Counted from the stretch's first letter, positions 26,410-35,211 are shown. The stretch: DNA of 64,000 nt from Aquitalea pelogenes (GCF_001515305.1 NZ_LNQV01000014.1:1-64000); one strand, 5' to 3'. The notes: generated by a model not told the origin, from the letters alone. Program-made: numbers and translations.

Positions 26410-26772
26410 TTACCTGGGCTCGAAAATGGCGTAGGTCTTGCGGGCGGGCTCCAGCACTTCCCACTCGCCTTCGAAACCGGCGGGAATGACAAAGTGATCG
26501 CCGGCATACAGCTCGACACTGTCCCCTTGCAGGTCGGTCAGGCGGACATAGCCTTCCAGCAAGGTACAGAATTCGTGTTCGTGGTATTTCACACGCCAGC
26601 GTCCGCAACCGCCACTCCAGATACCGGCGTGAAACTGGCCGCTGGGGTCGGAATAGTGGTTTTCTACCGTCTGGGCGCATTCACCTTCCAGCTGCCGGTC
26701 TGCCGGGGCGTTGAATTGTTCAACCCGCACCGGGTTGCGCTGAAACACGATGATGTCACTGGCCTTGCCCAT
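26410..26772 (-). CDS. Cupin domain protein (EutQ/DUF861-like)
   Basis: 120-residue single cupin. The two cupin motifs are visible around 'YHEHEFCTLLEGYVRLTDLQG' (about 63-83) and 'YAGDHFVIPAGFEGEWEVLE' (about 89-108), with tryptophan-rich 'GIWSGGCGRWRVKY' before them, as in the DUF861/Cupin_3 group. Function unknown; such proteins often bind a small polar ligand or metal. It is the last of a same-strand run PREP-GST-GNAT-cupin, 114 bases after the GNAT gene. Confidence 0.85.
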   Translation of the reverse strand: MGKASDIIVFQRNPVRVEQFNAPADRQLEGECAQTVENHYSDPSGQFHAGIWSGGCGRWRVKYHEHEFCTLLEGYVRLTDLQGDSVELYAGDHFVIPAGFEGEWEVLEPARKTYAIFEPR

Positions 26773-26886
26773 GTCTTTCGCTCCACTGAGAAATTATTTG
26801 ATCAAATTTCTCACAAAGTGGACGCTGGCGCAATTGCCGCCATGCACCAGTCTGGTGAAACAACGGGTCACAACAGGGCAGCGAGC

Positions 26887-27408
26887 TCAGGCACCAGGTG
26901 GCCCTTCATTGAGGCGCAGTTCCCAGTAGCCGACATCCAGCCAGCGTTCCGCCTTCCAGCCAACCTGGTGGAATGTCGCCACCTGCTGAAAACCCAGGCT
27001 CTGGTGCAGGGCAATGCTGCCGGGGTTGGGCAGGGCAATGCCGGCAATGGCCAGGTGCAGCCCCAAACCGCGCAAATGCTGCAACAGGCTGCGGTACAGG
27101 CGCCCGCCCAGGCCCTGGCCGCGGGCCTCGGGAGCAAAGTACACCGAGGTTTCCACCGCATAACGGTAAGCGGGACGCACCCGCCAGCGGGTGGCATAGG
27201 CGTAGCCCAGCAACTCGCCATGCAGTTCCACCACCAGCCAGGGCAGGCCGTACTCTTCCACCTTGGCCAGCCGTGCCACCATGTCCTCCACCGTCACCGC
27301 TTCTTCCTCGAAACTGATGGTGCTATCCAGCACATAGGGGTTGTAGATGGCAGCCATGGCCGCGGCATCTGCAGGTGTGGCGGGGCGGATCAGGATGTCA
27401 CGACTCAT
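26887..27408 (-). CDS. GNAT family N-acetyltransferase, phosphinothricin acetyltransferase-like
   Basis: 173-residue GNAT acetyltransferase. It begins 'RDILIRPATPADAAAMAAIYNPYV' and has 'TVYF/SVYFAPEARGQGLGGRLYRSL', where RGQGLGG is the acetyl-CoA pyrophosphate-binding motif A, then 'HQSLGFQQVATFHQVGWK', typical of the Pat/YncA (phosphinothricin, methionine sulfone) subgroup. The natural substrate cannot be told. The start is taken as ATG 27408, which fits the family N-terminus; the frame continues 24 codons upstream. Confidence 0.88.
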   Translation of the reverse strand: MSRDILIRPATPADAAAMAAIYNPYVLDSTISFEEEAVTVEDMVARLAKVEEYGLPWLVVELHGELLGYAYATRWRVRPAYRYAVETSVYFAPEARGQGLGGRLYRSLLQHLRGLGLHLAIAGIALPNPGSIALHQSLGFQQVATFHQVGWKAERWLDVGYWELRLNEGPPGA

Positions 27409-27467
27409 GGCAAGGCTTTCGGGCTGACGGGGGTCTGCATGGCTTGCAAGAATCACGCCAGTCATCG

Positions 27468-28178
27468 CTACACCTGCCATTCCGGGAAGTACTGCTGGCG
27501 CAGGCGGCTCACATAGTCCACCAGATTGGGATACTGGCTGACCACCTGCCGACTGGGGGTGTCACCCAGCGTGGCCAGCAGGGCCGAGGCGACAAAGGCA
27601 AATACCGTGGCATCCAGCCAGCTGGGGGTCGCGCCAAGCATGTAGGGCTTGTCCGCCAGCAGGGTAGCCAAGCTGGCGATATCCAGTTGCAGCAGGCGCT
27701 GGCGTTCCGCCGGGCTGAAACGCCCCAGGCCCTGGCCGTGCAGATTGCCACGCACCTTGCGCCGGATCATGCGGATGACCATGCCGCGCAGCAAGAATGG
27801 CACACGCTGGAAAAACACCCCCGGGCCGCGGGCAAACACCGCGTCATCCAGCCAGCGTTCATGCACCACACACCAGTACAGATGGTCGCTGCACAGGCAC
27901 TCCACGCTCCAGGCCACGGCCTTGTCGGCATCGGACAGGCCGGCATCCAGGGTAATGCCGTATTGCTCGGCCAGATACAGGCGAATCAGGGTCGAGTCCG
28001 GCACCTGCGCACCGGCGTCGTCGATATAAGGCAGCTTGCCCTTGGGCGCGGTGCGCATGCTACCGCGCTGCTTGCGGTAAGGCAGGCCGGAGAGCTTGAG
28101 CAGCATCTCGACCTTGATGACAAAGGGGCTGGGGTCGGGCAGGCCGAATGCCGGTCCGAAGGTGTAAAGCGTGATCAT
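27468..28178 (-). CDS. Glutathione S-transferase-like protein (metaxin/FAX type)
   Basis: 236 residues. N-terminal thioredoxin-like domain (about 1-75) beginning 'ITLYTFGPAFGLPDPSPFVIKVEMLLKLSGLPY' with 'APKGKLPYIDD' and 'VPDSTLIRLYL', where the cis-proline and the D-S pair that binds gamma-glutamyl are seen, followed by an all-helical C-terminal domain. This layout matches the Tom37/metaxin/failed-axon-connection-like GST group rather than classical cytosolic GSTs. Function unknown. 59 bases separate it from the GNAT gene. Confidence 0.85.
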   Translation of the reverse strand: MITLYTFGPAFGLPDPSPFVIKVEMLLKLSGLPYRKQRGSMRTAPKGKLPYIDDAGAQVPDSTLIRLYLAEQYGITLDAGLSDADKAVAWSVECLCSDHLYWCVVHERWLDDAVFARGPGVFFQRVPFLLRGMVIRMIRRKVRGNLHGQGLGRFSPAERQRLLQLDIASLATLLADKPYMLGATPSWLDATVFAFVASALLATLGDTPSRQVVSQYPNLVDYVSRLRQQYFPEWQV

Positions 28179-28242
28179 GCAAGCTTCTCCACAGGGCGGG
28201 AATCGCCCAGACTAGCACCGCCGCCCGCCGATGACGATGGCT

Positions 28243-30276
28243 TTAATCCATCAGTTGCTGATACAGGTACACCAGCACCCGCGCCAGTTCCGCTGCGGTC
28301 TGCTCCTGACCGGCATTGCCGGTATGGCCACCGGCATCGGTTTCCATCAACAAGGCCGGATGCCCCAGCGCCTGCATCTGCGCCACCATCTTGCGCGCAT
28401 GGCCGGGGTGTACCCGGTCGTCGCGCGTGCTGGTGGTGAACAAGGGCAGTGGGTAGCGCGCAGCGGCTTGCAGCTGGTGATAGGGCGAATAGGCCTGCAA
28501 GGCTGCTGCCTGTTGCGGGTCGGCCGGGTCGCCGTATTCGTCTATCCAGCTGGCACCGGCCAGCAGCTCGGTATAACGCAGCATGTCCAGCAGCGGCACC
28601 TCGCACACCACAGCCTTGAACAACTCTGGGCGACGTACCATGCAGGCGGCCACCAGCAGGCCACCATTACTGCCGCCTTCTATGCCCAGCTTGTCCGGGC
28701 TGGTCAGGCCGCTGCCAATCAAGGCCTCGGCCACGCTGCAGAAGTCATCAAACGACACCGGGCGCTTGATACCCTGCGCGGCCTGATGCCAGCCGGGGCC
28801 GAATTCCCCGCCACCACGAATGCAGGCCAGCACGAAGGCACCGCCCTTTTCCAGCCAGTGTGCGCCGAAGTTTTCCACGTAGTAGGGCATCATCGGCACT
28901 TCAAAACCGCCATAGCCGTACAACAGCGTCGGGGTTTGGCCATCAAGTACCGTATCGCGGGCGCGCACCACAAAATAGGGAATGTCCACGCCATCGGGCG
29001 CGGAGGCCCAGCACTGCTCGGCCATAAAGCGGCTGGCATCAAATGCAGCAGGCTGCTGGCGCAGGCAGTCCTGCTCGCCGGTGGCCACATTCAGCCGGTA
29101 CAGGCCGGTGGGCGTGAGGAAGTCGCTGAAGCTGTAGCACAGCACATCGCTGTTCCAGGGCTGGTCGGCAAATTCGATGACGCCGCTGTCGGGCACCGGC
29201 AGGCTGCGGGCATGCCAGCTGCCATCCTGCCAGTCGAAAGCCAGCAGACGACTGCGCACATTGTCGATCAGGTTCACCACCACGCTGCTGCGGGTGGTTT
29301 CCACCGACTCCACCGCCAGTCTGGCAGCCGGAGCCACCAGTTGCTGAATACGGCCCTCATCACCCAGCAGACATGTCAGTGGCACCGCCAGCAGACTGCC
29401 GGCGGCATGGGTTTTGTCCTGCCAACACCAGTCTTCCGCCAGTTTGACAATGAACTGACCATGCAGATACGCCTCGATATCCGCCTTGGGCGGCAAAGGC
29501 AGCGGGTGGGTCTGCAAGGCGGCGCCGATCAGGTGGTAAGTCTTGCTGTAAAAGCCGTCCGCTGCTTCGATCAGGTCCAGCCAGCCATCCGGCCCGTCCA
29601 GATAACGCCAGGCGGCCACCATCATGGCCTCCTGGTCCGCCACAAACAGCTGCTGCCATTGGTGCTGGCCATCGGTCCCCCGCTCTACCAGCCACACTTC
29701 GCGCGGATAGCCGGAACGGCTCAGTGGTGCGCCCTTCCAGCCGGGGCACACCAGCACGCTGTCGGGGTCACGCCAGGCGATATGGTTTTTGCCGTGCGGA
29801 AAGCGAAAGCCCTGCTCCACCCAACTGGCGGTTTCCAGATCGTATTCCCAGGCCAGGCTGGCATCGCCGCCGCCCTCGCTCAAATGCACCAGCACGCGGG
29901 AGGGCTGCACCGTGCAGTGCGCCACCCCGTCCAGATACCAATCCTTGCCGGCAGCGGCAGCAATGGCATCCACGTCCAGCACGGTATGCCACTGCTGGCT
30001 GGCCGCCTGGTAGTCCGCCAGCGTGGTGCGGCGGTAAATGCCGCGCGGGTGATGTTCATCCTGATGAAAGTTGTACAGCCAGCCGGCGTGTTCGGAGAAG
30101 AAGGGAATCTGCCGGGTATCGCGCAGATGACTCAGGATTTCCTGGCGCAAGGGCGCATAGCGTTGATCAGCATCCAGTACCGCCTGGGTACGCTTGTTTT
30201 GTGCGGCAACCCAGCTGTCTACGGCGGGGTCGTCCAGGCTTTCCAGCCACTGGTGGGTATCGGGGAGGTGGGACAT
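28243..30276 (-). CDS. Prolyl oligopeptidase family serine peptidase (S9A)
   Basis: Serine peptidase of 677 residues with an N-terminal beta-propeller (about 50-400) and a C-terminal alpha/beta-hydrolase domain. The nucleophile is Ser536 in 'GIEGGSNGGLLVAACM'; the acid is in 'STRDDRVHPGHARKM' and the histidine in 'DAGGHTGNAG'. 'LLYGYGGFEVPMMPYY' and 'ACIRGGGEFGPGWH' mark the S9A oxyanion region. No signal peptide, hence probably cytoplasmic, acting on short proline-containing peptides. Start ATG 30276 gives the normal 'HLPDTHQWLESLDDP' opening; a 13-codon upstream extension is less likely. Confidence 0.92.
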   Translation of the reverse strand: MSHLPDTHQWLESLDDPAVDSWVAAQNKRTQAVLDADQRYAPLRQEILSHLRDTRQIPFFSEHAGWLYNFHQDEHHPRGIYRRTTLADYQAASQQWHTVLDVDAIAAAAGKDWYLDGVAHCTVQPSRVLVHLSEGGGDASLAWEYDLETASWVEQGFRFPHGKNHIAWRDPDSVLVCPGWKGAPLSRSGYPREVWLVERGTDGQHQWQQLFVADQEAMMVAAWRYLDGPDGWLDLIEAADGFYSKTYHLIGAALQTHPLPLPPKADIEAYLHGQFIVKLAEDWCWQDKTHAAGSLLAVPLTCLLGDEGRIQQLVAPAARLAVESVETTRSSVVVNLIDNVRSRLLAFDWQDGSWHARSLPVPDSGVIEFADQPWNSDVLCYSFSDFLTPTGLYRLNVATGEQDCLRQQPAAFDASRFMAEQCWASAPDGVDIPYFVVRARDTVLDGQTPTLLYGYGGFEVPMMPYYVENFGAHWLEKGGAFVLACIRGGGEFGPGWHQAAQGIKRPVSFDDFCSVAEALIGSGLTSPDKLGIEGGSNGGLLVAACMVRRPELFKAVVCEVPLLDMLRYTELLAGASWIDEYGDPADPQQAAALQAYSPYHQLQAAARYPLPLFTTSTRDDRVHPGHARKMVAQMQALGHPALLMETDAGGHTGNAGQEQTAAELARVLVYLYQQLMD

Positions 30277-30642
30277 GGGAGAACCAGAAATGCAAACAGG
30301 CGCACAGCTTAGCATCGACAGCCTGGCTTGCCGCAGCCGCGTGAGGCTTGGCCATAAAGCGGCATCTGTCTTTGGTACGGTAGCAAATTAAAATTTGATG
30401 ACTATAAGCGAATCTCTGCCGCTCTGATTTAATTGATTTTCATTTAAAATGACTGAATAAAATGACAATAAAATCAATAATTGATAATTTGCCATTTAAA
30501 ATTAGATTTTTAATTAAAGAATATTGCTGATTTTTAAAATATTTGTTTAATAACAGCTATTGCGCAACAGCACTGATGAGTCCTATAAATTCGGTAGAAA
30601 TTTCTGAATTGATCAGGAAAAAATCTCAGCAAGGAGCTCATC
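30277..30642. other. AT-rich intergenic region upstream of pilin-like gene
   Basis: 366 bases without a gene, very AT-rich between about 30385 and 30600 (runs such as AATTAAAATTTGATGAC and TTTAAAATATTTG), in sharp contrast with the roughly 60 percent GC of the surroundings. It ends with a strong ribosome site AAGGAG at 30630-30635. The composition suggests transferred DNA or a silencer (H-NS/MvaT-like) target; promoters are certainly possible but not resolvable. Confidence 0.55.
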
Positions 30643-30956
30643 ATGAAAAATTCATCGCTGCCACCACTTTGGCCTCCCTGCTGCTCGCGCAAGCAGCATT
30701 TGCCTCCACCGGCACCATCACTTTTCAGGGAGCGATTGTCAAAACCCCCTGCGCCATTCCGGCTGCCACCTGGGTGAGCTATGCACAAAAACCTGCCAGC
30801 TACCGGATGGCACGCCAGGCGGCACCAACACCCTACTGTGCCGATGCGACGGCAACCCAATCAGTGCAGATCAGCCGCATTGTCACCACTGAGGATCGTG
30901 CTGGCGATGTCCGCAACGAGCCGGTCAGAAGTATGGTGACCGTTGTGTATAACTGA
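30643..30956 (+). CDS. Small secreted pilin-like protein, frame interrupted in the start region
   Basis: The ribosome site AAGGAG lies seven bases before ATG 30643, but that ATG is out of frame with the coding body. Adding one A to the A5 run at 30646-30650 gives M-K-K-F-I-A-A-T-T-L-A-S, a normal signal peptide ending 'QAAFA', and a mature protein of about 82 residues. The mature start 'STGTITFQGAIVKTPCAIP' matches the first beta-strand and cysteine of type 1 fimbrial subunits (G-x-I-x-F-x-G-x-I-x-x-x-x-C). It is too short for a full FimA-type pilin (about 150), and only two cysteines are present. No usher or chaperone gene is adjacent. Frame error or real inactivation cannot be separated here. 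Confidence 0.6.
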
Positions 30957-31024
30957 GCACGCCTCATGAAACATGCGGATCAGACCGGCCTGCCCTCCCG
31001 ATTGGTGCAGGCCGGGTTGGCAAG

Positions 31025-31789
31025 TCAATGCTGACGAATCCAGCGCGCCACCTTGTCCACCACTTCTGCTTCGATACCGTTATAGCCATGCGCTGCCCAC
31101 GGCTGGCACGGGTCGCCCTTGTCCATGCCGCCATCCACCAGCAGCAGTTCCTTGCTGCGGGATGATTGCAAGCCATCCATCACTGGCTGGACGTTCTGAT
31201 AGAGCGTCACCTTGCACTGGTCGTGCTGGTGCTGCACCACCAGCACCGGCTGGGTCAGTTGTGGCAGGGCCAGGTCTGCCACACTGCCCCGATCGCGGTT
31301 GATGGTAGAGGTCAGCACCACGCCATCCACTTTGTCCTGCAGGCGAATGGCGACGGCGGCAGCTGAGGTGGTACCGCGACTGGTGCCCACCAGCCATACC
31401 GGCACAGCGGCCCGCTGGCGCAGCTGGGCGATGACCACAGCAATGTCCTGTGCGTGTTCGGCACTGCTGCGAAAATCCCCCCGGTTGAGATTGTCCGGGT
31501 GGTCGGACGGGGCATCCACCACCGCCACCTGAAAGCCCTGCGCGGCCCACTGCTGACGGGTACGCACCAGGAAATTGCCGGCTCCCGCATGCAGCTGGCC
31601 GTCATCCCCCAGCCTGAGCACCCCATCGCCGCCGGTAAACAGAATCAGGCTGGCCTGCGGTTTGCCTTCCGGCTCCAGCAGCAACATGCGCAGCGTGACT
31701 GATGGACGGGTTTGCAGTGTCAGCATCTGTTCCTGTGCCTGCACCGCTCCACAACAGAAGAACAGCAAGGCTGTCAGCAAGTGTTTCAT
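31025..31789 (-). CDS. Secreted alpha/beta-hydrolase, dienelactone hydrolase-like
   Basis: 254 residues with a signal peptide (about 1-18, 'LLFFCCGAVQA'). Hydrolase features: 'LILFTGGDGVLRLG' (oxyanion region), nucleophile elbow 'VWLVGTSRGTTSA', the acid probably in 'VLVVQHQHDQC' and a histidine in 'AAHGYNGIEAEVVDKV'. Presumably periplasmic esterase or lipase-like; the substrate is unknown. It follows ltaE on the same strand after 53 bases, so co-transcription is possible. Confidence 0.8.
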   Translation of the reverse strand: MKHLLTALLFFCCGAVQAQEQMLTLQTRPSVTLRMLLLEPEGKPQASLILFTGGDGVLRLGDDGQLHAGAGNFLVRTRQQWAAQGFQVAVVDAPSDHPDNLNRGDFRSSAEHAQDIAVVIAQLRQRAAVPVWLVGTSRGTTSAAAVAIRLQDKVDGVVLTSTINRDRGSVADLALPQLTQPVLVVQHQHDQCKVTLYQNVQPVMDGLQSSRSKELLLVDGGMDKGDPCQPWAAHGYNGIEAEVVDKVARWIRQH

Positions 31790-31842
31790 GGTTCCTCCGG
31801 CAAGTATCCCGACATGGCGCAGCAGATTCTGGTCAGCGGCAC

Positions 31843-32871
31843 TCAGTCGCTCAATACGCGCTGGAACACATCCAGCACCCGGTCGATGTCGCTGCGGCTG
31901 GTCTGCCAGTGCGTCACCAGCCGCATGCGGCCACCTTCGGGCGGATTGACCTTGATGCCGACCGCAGTCAGCGCGGTCATCAGCTCGCTGACATCAATAT
32001 CGGCCAGAAAACGGAACCACACCATATTGATGTGGACATCGTCCAGCTCAACTTCGATGCAGGGCATGCCATGCAGGCGCTCGGCCAGATAACGGGCATT
32101 GGCATGGTCTTCTCCCAGCCGCTGAGTCATCTCGGTCAGCGCCAGAATGCCCGGCGCGGCCAGCACGCCAGCCTGACGCCAGCCGCCGCCCAGCAGCTTG
32201 CGCTTGTAACGGGCACGGGCGATGAAATCGGCCGAACCGGCCAGGATGGAGCCCACCGGCGCGGCCAGTCCCTTGGACAGACAGCACATCACGCTGTCGG
32301 CATGGCGGGTGATGTCCTGCACCTCACAGCCCAGATGGACCGCAGCATTGAACACGCGGGCGCCATCCAGATGCACCGGCACGCCGTGGCGGCGGGCAAT
32401 GTCGGCAGTGCGCTGCATGATGTCCAGCGGAATCACCCGGCCATTGCTGTGGGCGTTTTCCAGGCAGATCAGCCCGGTTTGCGGCCAGTGGACATCGTGG
32501 CCCACCCGGATGCGCGCTGCGATTTCGTCCGGGTCCATCACTCCCTTGTCACCGGCAATGGTGCGCAACTGCACCCCGGCAATCACCGCCGCGCCGCCGG
32601 TTTCGTGCCACACGATATGGCAGTCGTCACCCAGAATCACCTCGTTGCCGCGCTGACAGTGGGTGAAGATGGCCAGCTGGTTGCCAAAGTTGCCGGTAGG
32701 CACAAACAAGGCGGCTTCCTTGCCCAGCAAGCGGGCGGCCAGGTTTTCCAGTTCAGCCACGGTCGGGTCGTCACCATAGACATCGTCGCCCACCACGGCA
32801 TGGGCCATGGCATGACGCATGGCTTGGGTAGGTTGGGTGACGGTATCGCTGCGCATATCAATCCACTGCAT
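31843..32871 (-). CDS. ltaE: Low-specificity L-threonine aldolase
   Basis: PLP-dependent cleavage of L-threonine and allo-threonine to glycine and acetaldehyde. 342 residues; begins 'WIDMRSDTVTQPTQAMRHAM', has 'VYGDDPTVAELE', 'LENAHSNGRV', 'VHLDGARVFNAAV' (aspartate contacting the PLP nitrogen) and the Schiff-base Lys200 in 'MCCLSKGLAAPVGS'. ATG 32871 is chosen because GCAGGAG lies six bases upstream; a TTG five codons earlier overlaps that site. Confidence 0.94.
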   Translation of the reverse strand: MQWIDMRSDTVTQPTQAMRHAMAHAVVGDDVYGDDPTVAELENLAARLLGKEAALFVPTGNFGNQLAIFTHCQRGNEVILGDDCHIVWHETGGAAVIAGVQLRTIAGDKGVMDPDEIAARIRVGHDVHWPQTGLICLENAHSNGRVIPLDIMQRTADIARRHGVPVHLDGARVFNAAVHLGCEVQDITRHADSVMCCLSKGLAAPVGSILAGSADFIARARYKRKLLGGGWRQAGVLAAPGILALTEMTQRLGEDHANARYLAERLHGMPCIEVELDDVHINMVWFRFLADIDVSELMTALTAVGIKVNPPEGGRMRLVTHWQTSRSDIDRVLDVFQRVLSD

Positions 32872-33001
32872 GCTGTGCTCCTGCAAATGAAAGCGGCGGC
32901 CACATGGGCCGCCGTGTAGGGAAATGCCAGATCAGGCCTTGCCTGATTGTGCCAGCAAACTGCTTGCCGGGGGTGATACACAAATTGTCGGCGTCACTCC
33001 A

Positions 33002-33226
33002 TCAGGCTATTCGATAGGCCTGCTTCAATGCGCTCACACGGCGCTGGGCCGCCTGCATGGCGGTGTGCGTCATGGAGATGTCGCTGCCGCACTGGCAGCG
33101 CAGGCTGTGGTCGGGGGAGAGGGATTTCAGATGATGGCGGTTTTCATGACCGCAGGCCACGCAGGCAATCACCACGGTGGCGTTGTAGTGCTTGTCCAGA
33201 TCGATATCGAAACTCGGGTGCTTCAT
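33002..33226 (-). CDS. Small zinc-ribbon-like hypothetical protein
   Basis: 74 residues. A C-V-A-C-G-H knuckle (about 24-29) and a second C-Q-C-G pair about 20 residues later look like a zinc ribbon, followed by a helical C-terminus 'AMQAAQRRVSALKQAY'. ATG 33226 has AAGGGAG upstream at proper distance. No family is recognised; a structural or nucleic-acid-binding role is conceivable but not shown. 130 bases separate it from ltaE on the same strand. Confidence 0.7.
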   Translation of the reverse strand: MKHPSFDIDLDKHYNATVVIACVACGHENRHHLKSLSPDHSLRCQCGSDISMTHTAMQAAQRRVSALKQAYRIA

Positions 33227-33427
33227 GGGGAACTCCCTTGAGATCACTCAGGCCGGCCCGGATCAGAGGAATGCCGACATGCATTCGTGACGGACCTATG
33301 CAGAAGAATAGGAAAGCATGCGGAAAGTTCCAGTAAATCAGCTGCTTGCTTTTTTCCGGGCAAACACTGGTCAGCCCCGGCGCTCTTGGTTATGCTTGGC
33401 CGTTTTTTGGTTCCGGATATACAGCAG

Positions 33428-34213
33428 ATGTCGCACGACGCAGATCTTGACCGCCGCTTTGGCGGTATTGGCCGCCTGTATGGCCCCGATGCACTCAGCC
33501 GCTTTCAGGCAGCCCATGTCTGTGTGGTGGGAGTAGGTGGCGTGGGTTCCTGGGCGGTGGAGGCGCTGGCCCGCAGCGCAATCGGTCGCCTGACGCTGAT
33601 TGATCTGGACAATATTGCCGAATCCAACACCAACCGCCAGCTGCCGGCGCTGGACCCGCACTACGGCATGGCCAAGGTGACGGCGCTGGCCGAACGCGTG
33701 CACGCCATCAACCCGGCCTGCGTGGTGCAGGAAATCGAGGACTTCGTGACCGAAGACAATCTGGATGCCATGCTGGGCCAGAGCTTCGACTTCATCATCG
33801 ACTGCATCGACAATCTGCGGGTCAAGACTGCCATGGCCGCCTGGTGCGTGCGCCGTCGCCAGCCGTTCATCGTGTCCGGCGGTGCCGGTGGCCAGATGGA
33901 CCCGACCCTGATCAAGCTGGCCGACCTGGGCGAGGTGACGTACGACCCGCTGCTGTCCAAGCTGCGCTACAATCTGCGCCGTTATCACGGTTTCCCGCGC
34001 GATGCCGGCAAGAAGCTGCATGTTCCCTGCGTATTCTCTACCGAACAGCTGGTTTATCCCGACACGCAAAGCTGCGATGCCGACAGCAGCCGTGGCCCGC
34101 AGGGCCTGTCCTGCGCAGGCTTTGGTGCCGGCATGGTGGTGACCGCCAGCTTCGGGCTGGTGGCGGTTTCCCATGCGCTGAAACAACTGGCCAAGCCGCC
34201 AAAGAAGCGCTGA
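33428..34213 (+). CDS. tcdA: tRNA threonylcarbamoyladenosine dehydratase TcdA (CsdL)
   Basis: E1-like ATP-dependent enzyme that cyclises t6A37 of tRNAs to ct6A. 261 residues: 'DRRFGGIGRLYGPDALSRF' at the start, nucleotide-binding 'VCVVGVGGVGSWAVEALARS' (about 29-48), 'LIDLDNIAESNTNRQ', 'DFIIDCIDNLRVKTAM', and a late 'SCAGFGAGMVVTASFGLVAV' helix. The start is ATG 33428, matching the family N-terminus; the open frame reaches further upstream. Confidence 0.93.
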   Translation: MSHDADLDRRFGGIGRLYGPDALSRFQAAHVCVVGVGGVGSWAVEALARSAIGRLTLIDLDNIAESNTNRQLPALDPHYGMAKVTALAERVHAINPACVVQEIEDFVTEDNLDAMLGQSFDFIIDCIDNLRVKTAMAAWCVRRRQPFIVSGGAGGQMDPTLIKLADLGEVTYDPLLSKLRYNLRRYHGFPRDAGKKLHVPCVFSTEQLVYPDTQSCDADSSRGPQGLSCAGFGAGMVVTASFGLVAVSHALKQLAKPPKKR

Positions 34214-34470
34214 ACCGCGCTGACTCAAATATGCACAAAGGCCTCCATGCGGAGGCTTCAGATTATTGACAAACCCCTCTCGCTTTCTGGAAGGAAAGCG
34301 GGGCTCCCTTGCAGGGCAAGGGCGGGGGGATTGGGAATAGATGGGAAGGCTGCGGAATCAATTACTCAGTCGGAAGGCCCGGCTTCGCCGGGTCCAGTGC
34401 AATCGAACCAAATAACTTTGTCAGCAGCCTGAGGCCTCCATGCGGAGGCCTTTTTGTGTCAGTTGCCTGA
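34214..34470. other. Intergenic region with twin hairpins and a G-rich segment
   Basis: Two copies of the 18-base self-complementary word AGGCCTCCATGCGGAGGC occur at 34239-34256 and 34432-34449. They bracket about 175 bases that include TTGACA at 34267-34272, a G-rich run near 34320-34332 and a small hairpin GGCCCGGCTTCGCCGGGTC (34377-34395). No open frame of note. A small RNA ending at the second hairpin is possible, but no clear -10 box follows the TTGACA. Confidence 0.45.
34432..34455 (+). terminator. Rho-independent terminator (second twin hairpin)
   Basis: Stem AGGCCTCC / GGAGGCCT with loop ATGC and five T following. The first copy at 34239-34257, close after tcdA, has the same stem but only two T behind it. 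Confidence 0.75.
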
Positions 34471-35211
34471 TCAGTTGGCGATCAGCTTTTCCACCTTGGC
34501 AGCACGTTCGCCCGGAGCCGGGTGGCTGGCCAGCATGCTGCTGTCGTTGCCGTACAGCTCGGCCAGCTTGCGCAGGGCCGACGGTGCACCTTGCACATTG
34601 TAGTTGTGGCGCTTGAGGAAGCCCACGCCGTAGGCATCGGCATCGCTTTCCTGCGATTGCGAGAACTGGGCGTTGACGATGGCTTCGGCAAAGTTGCCCA
34701 GATCGGACTCGCTCAGGGCCACGGCAGTGCTGTTGCCGCTGCTACCGGCTGCCTTGCGGGCTGCGGAGGCAGAGTAAGCCAGTTGCATGGCTTTCTTGGT
34801 ATGGCCCAGTTTCACGTGGCCGATTTCATGGCCGATGACGAAACGCACCTGGTCGTCATCCATCTTGTCCAGCAGGCCGCTGTACACGCGCACCGTGCCA
34901 TCGGCCATGGCGAAGGCGTTGACGTCCTTGGTCTGGTAAACCTTGAAGTTGAGCTTGGTGCCGTCTTCGCTGTCCAGACCCTTGACGATCTTGGCCAGGC
35001 GCTTGCCATATGCGCTGGAAGGCGGAGCAACCTTGTTCTTCTTGTCCATGGCGGCGCTGGATTCGGCCGCCAGGTTCTTCACGTCCGCGTCGCTGAGCGT
35101 GGCGGCCTTGAGCAGGTCGCTGCCCGAGCTGAGCATGCCGTTGAGGTCGAAAGCCTGGGCGGTGCCAGACAGGGACAGTGCAAAAACGAGAGCAAGGGGC
35201 AATTTTTTCAT
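34471..35211 (-). CDS. M48 family metalloprotease, exported
   Basis: 246 residues with a signal peptide (about 1-20, 'ALSLSGTAQA'). The zinc site H128-E-I-G-H132 lies in 'VIGHEIGHVKLGH', and the third ligand is expected at the glutamate of 'SQESDADAYG' (about 192). It also has the typical 'NAFAMADGTVRVYSGLLD' and 'SSMLASHPAPGERAA' with the conserved HP. This matches periplasmic or lipid-anchored M48 peptidases such as LoiP/YcaL that help outer-membrane quality control. No lipobox is visible. Single gene, strand opposite tcdA. Confidence 0.92.
   Translation of the reverse strand: MKKLPLALVFALSLSGTAQAFDLNGMLSSGSDLLKAATLSDADVKNLAAESSAAMDKKNKVAPPSSAYGKRLAKIVKGLDSEDGTKLNFKVYQTKDVNAFAMADGTVRVYSGLLDKMDDDQVRFVIGHEIGHVKLGHTKKAMQLAYSASAARKAAGSSGNSTAVALSESDLGNFAEAIVNAQFSQSQESDADAYGVGFLKRHNYNVQGAPSALRKLAELYGNDSSMLASHPAPGERAAKVEKLIAN

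Noticed and set aside
34266-34300. A sigma-70 promoter starting from TTGACA at 34267
   Set aside because: At a 16-18 base spacing there is no acceptable -10 box (GGAAGG is found), so I did not list it as a promoter.
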